Shown: positions 5,307 through 10,333 of the stretch, piece by piece
Position numbering within the stretch: position 1 is the stretch's first letter
Layout: the number at the start of each line of letters is the position of its first letter
NCBI GenBank assembly: GCA_938091475.1
Contig: CALLJI010000076.1
Location: forward strand, 1 to 10,333
From: an uncultured Caldimicrobium sp.
GTDB lineage: Bacteria; Desulfobacterota; Thermodesulfobacteria; Thermodesulfobacteriales; Thermodesulfobacteriaceae
Reading direction: 5' to 3'
Length of the DNA: 10,333 bases
Notes under the pieces: model-generated
Told to the model about the DNA's origin: nothing
The model's input: the letters and a program-made list of their open reading frames with translations, nothing else
The model's database searches: none
Program-made: the position numbers and the translations under genes

Positions 5307-6043
5307 TTCCTTTGCAAGATCTAAATCCCCGTAGAAATCCCCCGATAGTTACTTGGCTTCTTATCTTTTTAAATGTTTGCCTTTTTCTTTACCAGATCAC
5401 CCTAACGAAAGAAGAATTGCAGATCTTTTTTCAAAAATGGGGTTTTATACCAGGGTTGATTTTTGATGCATATTTGAATACTCTAATTGGTCATTCTCCA
5501 CTTATGCCTTATCTTACGCTTATTACCCATATTTTCTTGCATGGAGGTTGGTTACACCTTATTGGAAATATGTGGACTCTTTGGATTTTTGGCGATAATG
5601 TAGAAGATAGGTTGGGACCCTTTTGGTTTCTTATTTTTTACTTAGTCTGTGGAGTAGTTGCCTCTCTCATTCATGCCCTCATTTATACGGACTCAGTAGT
5701 TCCTTTAGTGGGAGCTAGTGGAGCTATCTCAGGTGTTATGGGTGCTTATTTTAGAATGTATCCTTTGGCGAGAATTTTAGTCTTAGTGCCTGTTTTTTTC
5801 ATTCCTATCTTTATTGAGGTGCCTGCGTTTTTATACTTAGGTCTTTGGTTTTTAATTCAACTTTATAGTGGGCTCTTTAGCCTTGCCTTGCCAGGAAGTG
5901 TAAGCTCTATAGCTTGGTTTGCGCATTTAGGAGGCTTTTTGTCAGGGATGTTATTATATAAAGTATTTTGTAGGAAAAAATGTAGATATTACGCTGATGA
6001 ATATGCAATTTTCGGTTCCCTTTTTGATCTTGATAAAAGGTAA
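5303..6043 (+). CDS. Rhomboid-family intramembrane serine protease
   Basis: The 246-residue protein has at least six hydrophobic helices. The rhomboid signature is complete: a first helix after a short polar N-terminus (about 14-33); HIFLHGGWLHLIGNMWTLWIFG with His80, His85 and Asn89 (oxyanion/HxxxN region); catalytic Ser139 in GASGAISGVMGAY; and catalytic His208 in AHLGGFLSG. It would cleave membrane-protein substrates within the lipid bilayer; the substrate is not predictable. A short cytoplasmic tail rich in Cys/Lys/Arg/Tyr follows the last helix. The ATG overlaps the HAD stop (ATGA), showing translational coupling. A serine protease gene of another family follows after 23 nt, so two protein-processing enzymes sit side by side. 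Confidence 0.93.
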   Translation: MIPLQDLNPRRNPPIVTWLLIFLNVCLFLYQITLTKEELQIFFQKWGFIPGLIFDAYLNTLIGHSPLMPYLTLITHIFLHGGWLHLIGNMWTLWIFGDNVEDRLGPFWFLIFYLVCGVVASLIHALIYTDSVVPLVGASGAISGVMGAYFRMYPLARILVLVPVFFIPIFIEVPAFLYLGLWFLIQLYSGLFSLALPGSVSSIAWFAHLGGFLSGMLLYKVFCRKKCRYYADEYAIFGSLFDLDKR

Positions 6044-6066
6044 TTTGAGAGGAGGAAGGGAGAAAA

Positions 6067-6891
6067 ATGGGAGGCTTTGAGTTTTTTTGGATTTTATTAC
6101 TAATTTTGGCTTTGCAACCCCTTTTGAGACACAAGTTTTTAGAAATTGCAAGAACAAAAATGATTGAAAAAATTGAACAAAAGAGAGGCTCAAGGGTAAT
6201 ACTTTTAGTGCATAGACAAGAAACTATGAGTTTTTTTGGATTTCCCCTTATGCGCTACATTGATATCAATGATTCTGAAGAGGTAATTAGGGCTATCCAT
6301 CTCACTGACAAAGATGTTCCTATAGATATAGTTTTACATACACCAGGAGGGTTAGTTTTAGCTGCTCTTCAGATTGCCTTAGCTATAAAAAAACACCCCG
6401 CCAAGGTAACTGCTTTTATTCCTCACTATGCTATGAGCGGGGGCACTCTCATTGCCCTGGCCTGTGATGAAATTGTGATGGATGAGCACGCGGTCTTAGG
6501 ACCAGTTGATCCTCAAATTGAAGGATATCCTGCAGCTTCAATTTTGCGACTCCTTAAGAAAAAGCCCGCAGAAAAAATAGAGGATAAAACCCTTATTCTT
6601 GCAGATGTAGCTGAAATGGCTTTAAGACAAATGAAAGAGCATCTAAAACTTATTCTCAATGAAAGATATCCACAGGAAAAGATGGAAGAACTTGCTGAAA
6701 TGCTTTCTCAAGGATATTTTACCCATGATCATCCCATCACCTTTGAAGAGGCGAAACGCTTAGGTCTTCCAGTTTCAAAGGAGATGCCCATTGAAATTTA
6801 TCAACTTATGAAACTCTTCCCTCAACCCACAAGAAGTGTCCCCTCTGTAGAATATTTACCTTTACCTAAAAGGAAAGTTGAAAAAGCCTAA
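6067..6891 (+). CDS. Membrane-anchored ClpP/SppA-like serine protease (SDH_sah family)
   Basis: The protein has 274 residues. An N-terminal hydrophobic segment (about 4-20) is a likely membrane anchor. The rest is a ClpP/crotonase-fold protease domain: IDIVLHTPGGLVLAA (86-100), whose HTPGG turn forms the oxyanion region in this fold, then HYAMSGGTLIALACDEIVMDEHAVLGPVDPQI, in which Ser124 is the probable nucleophile. This is the pattern of the serine dehydrogenase-proteinase family (SDH_sah), related to SppA and the NfeD-associated proteases. Whether the dyad or triad partner is Lys, His or Asp is not settled from sequence. There is a strong ribosome site, GGAGGAAGG, 8-9 nt upstream of the ATG. 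The C-terminal region includes an acidic helix (about 195-215) and a basic tail. It is probably co-transcribed with the rhomboid upstream and the alkyltransferase downstream. Confidence 0.88.
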   Translation: MGGFEFFWILLLILALQPLLRHKFLEIARTKMIEKIEQKRGSRVILLVHRQETMSFFGFPLMRYIDINDSEEVIRAIHLTDKDVPIDIVLHTPGGLVLAALQIALAIKKHPAKVTAFIPHYAMSGGTLIALACDEIVMDEHAVLGPVDPQIEGYPAASILRLLKKKPAEKIEDKTLILADVAEMALRQMKEHLKLILNERYPQEKMEELAEMLSQGYFTHDHPITFEEAKRLGLPVSKEMPIEIYQLMKLFPQPTRSVPSVEYLPLPKRKVEKA

Positions 6892-7396
6892 ATTACACTC
6901 AGGCTTGATTAAAATTTTTCCCTTTGAATTTGTTCTACTCTATGATTCCCAGGGCGAACTTAATAAAATCACTTTTAAACTTCATCTAAGTAATGAAAGA
7001 GTTTTCTGGGCTGAGAATTCCTATCTAGAAGAGAAACTCTACCAATTTTTAGGTGAGTTTAATTTGTATTTTTGTGGTAAAAAGCCCTATTTGGACTTGC
7101 CACATAAAAGGAGTTTTTCAAAATTTGCTCAAAGGGTGCTTTTAGCTTTAAGAGATTTACCCTATGGTGCTACCCTCACCTATGGCGAACTTGCTGAAAT
7201 AATTGGTAAAAGGGGAGCCCAAAGGGCTGTAGGACAAGTCTTAGCTATGAATCCACTTCCTCTTATATATCCCTGCCATAGAATTCTTGCCAAAGGTGGA
7301 TGGGGTGGTTACTCCCAGGGCACTCTACTTAAATGGCTTCTACTCTATTGGGAACATTTGAATTTAAAAGAGAGCTTTGATCTGTCAAAAAAATGA
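6878..7396 (+). CDS. ogt: Methylated-DNA-protein cysteine alkyltransferase (Ogt/MGMT type)
   Basis: The 172-residue protein contains the single-turnover repair enzyme that moves alkyl groups from O6-alkylguanine to its own cysteine. The C-terminal DNA-binding and active-site domain is clear: PYGATLTYGELAEIIG (95-110), the helix-turn-helix recognition helix with RAVG (Arg116, the arginine finger) and MNPLPL, acceptor Cys133 in IYPCHRI, then GGWGGYSQG and a terminal WLLLYWE helix. The residue before the Pro of the PCHR motif is Tyr, where Val is usual. The N-terminal domain (1-75) is short and divergent. The start is a TTG at 6878, inside the end of the protease gene (14-nt overlap), with AAAAGGA just upstream; no ATG is available before the conserved region except internal ones. 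The stop overlaps an inverted repeat upstream of the next promoter. Confidence 0.93.
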   Translation: MKKPKLHSGLIKIFPFEFVLLYDSQGELNKITFKLHLSNERVFWAENSYLEEKLYQFLGEFNLYFCGKKPYLDLPHKRSFSKFAQRVLLALRDLPYGATLTYGELAEIIGKRGAQRAVGQVLAMNPLPLIYPCHRILAKGGWGGYSQGTLLKWLLLYWEHLNLKESFDLSKK

Positions 7397-7398
7397 CA
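7383..7398. repeat. Inverted repeat TGTCA-A6-TGACA at the ogt stop
   Basis: Five-bp arms flank six As, and the ogt stop codon lies in the right arm. The last part is repeated directly 20 bp further on as TGACATAA (7394-7401 and 7414-7421), the second copy being part of the -35 box. It could be an operator for the downstream promoter or a chance feature of AT-rich DNA. Confidence 0.3.
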
Positions 7399-7412
7399 TA
7401 ATTACTATAATA

Positions 7413-7444
7413 TTGACATAAAACACTCAAATAGATTATATAAT
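7413..7444 (+). promoter_or_regulatory. Strong sigma70-type promoter before the candidate ncRNA
   Basis: A perfect -35 box, TTGACA (7413-7418), is followed by an extended AT-rich -10 region, TTATATAAT (7436-7444). Reading the -10 as TATATA gives an 18-nt spacer; reading it as TATAAT (7439-7444) gives 20 nt. The start should fall near 7448-7451. It is the best -35 match in the window. Confidence 0.65.
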
Positions 7445-7448
7445 GGGT

Positions 7449-7606
7449 TTAAGGATGGCAGCCTTTTATTGTTCACATAGCTCCTACTTAGGTGGAGCAA
7501 TGCTTAAAATAAGCCTTCTGCACACTTTTATTTTATCTCTTTATGTGCTACTTGAGAACCGCTTTCAAGGGGTATAATTTTGACTTAATGGTTAGGCATA
7601 TTTTTT
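7449..7606 (+). ncRNA. Candidate structured non-coding RNA, possibly 6S-like
   Basis: About 158 nt lies between a strong promoter and a T6 run (7601-7606) and has no coding frame of note. Several hairpins can be drawn by eye: GCTCCTAC / GTGGAGC (7480-7498), a perfect GCTTA-AAA-TAAGC (7502-7514), GCACA / TGTGC (7520-7548), and CTTGA / TCAAG (7551-7569). The two ends can pair: ATG and AGCC (7455-7463) with GGTT and CAT (7590-7599), with an internal loop. The block ACTTGAGAACC...TTTCAAGGGG, preceded by AAGCCTTCTGCACAC, recalls the 3' half of enterobacterial 6S RNA (AAGCCTTAAAACTGC, then CCTTGAACC...GGTTCAAGGG). If real, it would bind sigma70 RNA polymerase. A long structured fliL leader is the alternative. 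It is not a tmRNA, SRP RNA or RNase P RNA by sequence. The 6S identity is a hypothesis. Confidence 0.42.
7552..7578 (+). promoter_or_regulatory. Possible promoter of the flagellar fliLMNOP unit
   Basis: TTGAGA (7552-7557, 5 of 6 matches) and a consensus TATAAT (7573-7578) are separated by 15 nt, which is short. The start would be near 7585, giving a leader of about 50 nt. No sigma28 or sigma54 box is apparent. It lies within the candidate ncRNA. Confidence 0.4.
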
Positions 7607-7620
7607 GAAAACATTTAAAA

Positions 7621-7629
7621 AAGGAGGTG
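7621..7629 (+). promoter_or_regulatory. Shine-Dalgarno site of fliL
   Basis: AAGGAGGTG lies 5 nt before the ATG at 7635 and decides this start over an upstream in-frame TTG at 7605. Confidence 0.85.
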
Positions 7630-7634
7630 TGGTT

Positions 7635-8126
7635 ATGGCAGAGGAAACAGCAAAAGAAGAAATTCAAAAAAAGGGTGGAGGTAAGAAAAAGTTATTTCTT
7701 TTTTTAGTTCTTGGAGTGCTAATTATCACTATAGCTGGGGTTGGAGTATTTCTTTTACTTGGCAAAAAGGGCTATGAAGCTAAAGAAATGAAGACTGGAA
7801 AGAAAGGAAAGAAAAAGATAGAAAATACAGTTTTTGTGGATTTTGATCCAGTTATTGTTAATCTTTTAGATCCTACAGGAAAAAGATATCTTCAGATAAA
7901 AATGAGCATTGAAGTTGCTTATAAAAAAGATGAAGCAGAAATAAAGAAAAAAGAGCCTATAGTCAAGGATGTGATTTTGCAAACCCTTAGTGGAAAAACG
8001 GTTGAAGAAGTGATTGTGCCTGATGCCAAAGAAAAAATTAAGCTGGAACTTTTAAAGAAAATTAATGAAACCTTAGGTGATGAATTGGTTTTGAATATAT
8101 ATATTACACAATACATAGTGGAGTAA
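7635..8126 (+). CDS. fliL: Flagellar basal-body-associated protein FliL
   Basis: From the ATG at 7635 the protein has 163 residues. It has a Lys/Glu/Gly-rich cytoplasmic N-terminus (1-19), one transmembrane helix (about 20-43), a very basic linker (44-61) and a periplasmic FliL domain: VFVDFDPVIVNLLDP, YLQIKMSIEVAY, KEPIVKDVILQTLSGKTVEEV, then KIKLELLKKINETLG...ITQYIVE. FliL proteins surround and stabilise the MotAB stator and affect torque and swarming. The start is set by an excellent ribosome site. It is the first gene of a tight flagellar block, 6 nt before fliM. Its position before fliM matches the classic fliLMNOPQR order. The poly-lysine linker is richer in Lys than in mesophilic homologues, in keeping with a thermophile. 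Confidence 0.94.
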   Translation: MAEETAKEEIQKKGGGKKKLFLFLVLGVLIITIAGVGVFLLLGKKGYEAKEMKTGKKGKKKIENTVFVDFDPVIVNLLDPTGKRYLQIKMSIEVAYKKDEAEIKKKEPIVKDVILQTLSGKTVEEVIVPDAKEKIKLELLKKINETLGDELVLNIYITQYIVE

Positions 8127-8132
8127 AAGGGA

Positions 8133-9125
8133 ATGGAAAAAATTTTATCTCAAGAAGAAATTGATGCACTGCTTGCGGGTTTAGAATCTGGTAAAGTTGA
8201 CACTGCGACCCACAAGGAAGAGGAAACTGGAGAAGTTAAACCCTTTGATTTTAAAAATTTTGCTATATCTACTCGTCTAAAAATACCTGGGATTGATGTA
8301 ATAAATGATCACTTAGCACGTTCTTTAAGATTAGGTTTTTCCACACTTTTAAGAGAGATGGTTGAGTTATCTACTCTTCCTACGCAAATGGAGCGCTTTA
8401 AAGATTTCCTCCAGAAAATTCCTGTACCAACCTCCATTCATATTTTCAAGTTAGAGCCTCTAAAGGGGCTTGCATTATTAATCATTGATGCCCCTTTGGT
8501 CTTCATCTTTGTAGAAAGATTTCTTGGAGGTGGGGAGAGAAAAATTATTAGAGTTGAGGGTAGAGAATTTACTCCTATTGAACAAAGACTTATTAGAAAG
8601 GTAGTTGATCTTATTTTTAGTGAATTAGAGAAGGCTTGGAGAAATATTTATCCTATAAAGACAAAATATGTTAGAGGTGAGGTTAATCCCCAATTTGCAA
8701 GGGTACTCCAGCCTGAGGAAACAGTTCTTATAACCGGTTTTAATACAGAGTTAGAGCAATTAAGTGGCAGAATTCTTTTTTGTTATTCTTTGAGCTCTTT
8801 ACAACCCATAAAGGATAAACTTTATTCGCCTTATCAAGTAGAGGAGATTATTGATACTAAATGGAAAAGAGCATTAGAAGAAGTTATTTTTTCAAGTGAA
8901 GTTAGACTAAAGGCAGTCTTAGGAAAGGGACAGATAACTATAGGTGATCTTCTTCATCTAAAGAATGGTGATGTCATTTTGCTGGAGAAAAAAGCGGAAG
9001 AACCTATTGAGGTGTTAGTAGAAAATGTTCCCAAGATTTTAGGAAGATTAGGTATTTTTAAAAAACAATTAGCTATACAAATTGAAAAATTTTTAGCTTC
9101 TCAGGAAGAAAATCAAGGAGGGTAA
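8133..9125 (+). CDS. fliM: Flagellar motor switch protein FliM
   Basis: At 330 residues it has normal FliM length. Domains in order: an N-terminal CheY-P docking peptide with the consensus LSQEEIDALLAGL (5-17); a linker; the middle domain (about 45-230), which contacts FliG and includes FVERFLGGGER with the conserved Gly-Gly patch and a FTPIEQRLIRKVVDLIFSELEKAW helix; and a C-terminal SpoA-type domain (about 250-320, LGKGQITIGDLLHLKNGDVILLEK) that pairs with FliN. It builds the cytoplasmic C-ring and sets rotation direction. An intact docking peptide indicates chemotactic control through CheY. It starts 6 nt after fliL and stops 1 nt before the fliN ATG, with the fliN ribosome site in its last codons. 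Confidence 0.97.
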   Translation: MEKILSQEEIDALLAGLESGKVDTATHKEEETGEVKPFDFKNFAISTRLKIPGIDVINDHLARSLRLGFSTLLREMVELSTLPTQMERFKDFLQKIPVPTSIHIFKLEPLKGLALLIIDAPLVFIFVERFLGGGERKIIRVEGREFTPIEQRLIRKVVDLIFSELEKAWRNIYPIKTKYVRGEVNPQFARVLQPEETVLITGFNTELEQLSGRILFCYSLSSLQPIKDKLYSPYQVEEIIDTKWKRALEEVIFSSEVRLKAVLGKGQITIGDLLHLKNGDVILLEKKAEEPIEVLVENVPKILGRLGIFKKQLAIQIEKFLASQEENQGG

Positions 9126-9126
9126 A

Positions 9127-9618
9127 ATGGCAGAAAATTCCTTAGATAAAGAAGAAAAAAAGGTTGAAGAGGCGCTCAATCCTGATGATTTAATGGCAAT
9201 GTGGGAAGAAGCTCTAAAAGAGACCAAAAGTTCTTCCCCTTCTACTGAAGAATTTTCTCCAGAGAAAATTAAGGATACTTCAAAATCTCAAGAATTCCCA
9301 TCTTCACAGCCTGCTAAATTTGAAGAATTAAGACCTAAGAAAGAGGAGACTTACCACCCTGAGCTTGATTTCATTTTAGATATTCCTCTGGAAATCTCTG
9401 TTGAGCTTGGAAGAAGTAAAATGCTTATAAAAGACCTACTTAAGCTAAATCAAGGTTCTATTATTGAATTAGAAAAGTTTGCCGGTGAACCCGTAGAAAT
9501 TTTTGTGAATGGACGACTTATGGCAAAGGGTGAAGTAGTAGTAGTAAATGATCGCTTCGGAGTAAGAATAACGGAGATCATCTCTGCTCAAGAAAGAATA
9601 AAAAAATTGGGGTCTTAA
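9127..9618 (+). CDS. fliN: Flagellar motor switch protein FliN
   Basis: The protein has 163 residues. The C-terminal SpoA/FliN domain is diagnostic (about 80-155): ILDIPLEISVELGRSKMLIKDLLKLNQGSIIELEK, GEPVEIFVNGRLMAKGEVVVVNDRFGVRITEI. Before it lies a short acidic helix (about 18-32, PDDLMAMWEEAL, a common FliN N-terminal element) and a Ser/Pro/Lys/Glu-rich flexible linker (about 33-78). FliN forms the base of the C-ring with FliM and docks the export ATPase complex through FliH. There is a strong ribosome site, AAGGAGGG, overlapping the fliM stop. The spacing to fliO is 3 nt. It is not a fused FliN/FliY with a CheC domain. Confidence 0.97.
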   Translation: MAENSLDKEEKKVEEALNPDDLMAMWEEALKETKSSSPSTEEFSPEKIKDTSKSQEFPSSQPAKFEELRPKKEETYHPELDFILDIPLEISVELGRSKMLIKDLLKLNQGSIIELEKFAGEPVEIFVNGRLMAKGEVVVVNDRFGVRITEIISAQERIKKLGS

Positions 9619-9621
9619 GCA

Positions 9622-9876
9622 ATGGAATGGCTAAGTTATCTACAAAATCTTGGAGTTTTACTTCTCCTTTTAAGTGCCTTGCCTATTGTGGCACACTTCT
9701 ATCAAAAGTATCAAAAGAAGTTCCCTCTCAGTTCGAATTCTATCAAGATTTTAGAGATAAAACCTGTAGCTTATAAGGCACAAATCTTGCTAATTGAAGT
9801 TGAGGGAAAGAAAATGCTAATAGGGCTTTCAGATAAAGGTTTTAGTTATTTGGGAGAGATAAAAAAGGATGATTAG
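9622..9876 (+). CDS. fliO: Flagellar export apparatus protein FliO
   Basis: A small 84-residue protein with one N-terminal transmembrane helix (about 8-25) and a compact cytoplasmic beta-rich domain (IKILEIKPVAYKAQILLIEVEGKKMLIGLSDKGFSYLGEI), the standard FliO pattern. FliO helps assemble the FliP ring of the type III export gate. FliO sequences are weakly conserved, so the call rests on topology, size and position between fliN and fliP. The start is the ATG at 9622, just after the fliN stop. Its end overlaps fliP by 8 nt, so translation of the two is coupled. Confidence 0.88.
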   Translation: MEWLSYLQNLGVLLLLLSALPIVAHFYQKYQKKFPLSSNSIKILEIKPVAYKAQILLIEVEGKKMLIGLSDKGFSYLGEIKKDD

Positions 9877-10333
9877 TCTCTTAGCCTTAGCTTTACCTAC
9901 GGTGAAGATTAGTGTGGAAGGGGCTCAGGGGGCTCCTCAATTTAGTATTTTTTTGCAGATACTCCTACTCCTTACGATTCTATCAATTGCTCCAGCTTTG
10001 TTGTTAATGCTAACCTCCTTTACGCGTCTTATCGTAGTTTTTTCAATCCTAAGACATGCCCTTGGTCTTCAACAAACCCCACCCAATCAAGTTCTTATCT
10101 CCTTAGCACTTTTTTTAACCTTTTTCATTATGGCTCCAGTTTTTAATCAAATTTATAATGAGGCTCTTCAACCCTACCTAAAAGGCCAGATTAAAGAGGA
10201 AGAACTCTTTGAAAGAGTTAGTATGCCTCTTAAAGAATTTATGTTTAAAAATACCCGGGAAAAGGATTTGGCCCTTTTCATAAAATTAAGAGGGGAGAGT
10301 AGACCCAAAAGTAAGGAAGAAGTATCTTTAGTC
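9869..10333 (+). CDS. fliP: Flagellar export gate protein FliP (5' part, cut by window end)
   Basis: Only 155 codons are visible and the frame is still open at the window edge. The sequence carries the unmistakable FliP signature: a first membrane segment (about 27-50), MLTSFTRLIVVFSILRHALGLQQTPPNQVLISLALFLTFFIMAPV, and then the extracytoplasmic stretch before the second half (LYLK/MPLKEFMFKNTREKDLALFIKL). FliP forms the core pentamer of the FliPQR channel of the flagellar type III export system. The N-terminus is short and hydrophobic before the first conserved block. The ATG lies inside the end of fliO (8-nt overlap). fliQ, fliR and flhB would be expected to follow but are outside the window. 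Confidence 0.95.
   Translation, partial: MISLLALALPTVKISVEGAQGAPQFSIFLQILLLLTILSIAPALLLMLTSFTRLIVVFSILRHALGLQQTPPNQVLISLALFLTFFIMAPVFNQIYNEALQPYLKGQIKEEELFERVSMPLKEFMFKNTREKDLALFIKLRGESRPKSKEEVSLV

Noticed and set aside
5907..6193. Minus-strand frames around the rhomboid/protease junction
   Set aside because: They are AT-rich shadow frames without a ribosome site or family similarity.
7449..7606. tmRNA, SRP RNA, RNase P RNA or tRNA in the ogt-fliL gap
   Set aside because: No tRNA-like ends, no GGAAGCAGCC-type SRP loop, no RNase P core motifs, and the interval is too short for tmRNA or RNase P.
7605..7634. TTG start giving FliL 10 extra residues
   Set aside because: The extension includes the strong Shine-Dalgarno site AAGGAGGTG, which serves the ATG at 7635.
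7919..8116. Minus-strand frame within fliL
   Set aside because: It is a shadow of the FliL periplasmic domain.
1..10333. Phage, plasmid, insertion sequence or defence island
   Set aside because: No transposase, integrase, restriction, toxin or phage gene is visible; all genes are housekeeping, envelope or flagellar types.

Overview
The window reads as chromosomal DNA of an AT-rich, motile, probably thermophilic Gram-negative bacterium. The evidence is Lys/Glu/Ile-rich proteins, TolR/TolA-type envelope genes, a fliLMNOP flagellar block, the non-mevalonate gene ispF, and an archaeal-type bifunctional fructose-1,6-bisphosphate (FBP) aldolase/phosphatase, which is typical of deep-branching thermophiles. 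A Thermodesulfobacterium/Caldimicrobium-like lineage fits this mix, but that is inference; nothing here proves the taxon.

Left part (1-3000, minus strand): one tightly packed transcription unit runs right to left. It holds FBP aldolase/phosphatase, a cysteine-cluster (YkgJ-type) protein, TolR/ExbD and a TolA/TonB-like protein cut by the window edge. Adjacent genes overlap by 1 to 4 nt or are separated by 28 nt. No tolQ/exbB is present.

Position 3000-3900: a compact divergent promoter region carries two face-to-face TATAAT boxes. It separates the minus unit from a plus-strand pair, a stand-alone FlhB C-terminal-domain protein and ispF.

Position 3880-4220: this non-coding interval holds at least seven, probably nine or ten, short palindromes of REP type. 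Each has a GTAG head, a GGGC...GCCC outer stem and a variable inner stem. The left units point right and the right units point left, so the block is a head-to-head cluster.

Position 4290-7396 (plus): a HAD-family hydrolase, a rhomboid protease, a membrane-anchored ClpP/SppA-like serine protease and an Ogt-type alkyltransferase form a second tight unit. The HAD gene may be transcribed leaderless.

Position 7397-7634: a strong sigma70-like promoter precedes about 160 nt of hairpin-rich sequence ending in a T-run. This is a candidate structured ncRNA, possibly 6S-like. A second -10 box, probably for the flagellar genes, lies inside its 3' part.

Position 7635-10333 (plus): fliL, fliM, fliN, fliO and the start of fliP are translationally linked. 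They encode a stator-associated protein, the C-ring switch and export-gate components.
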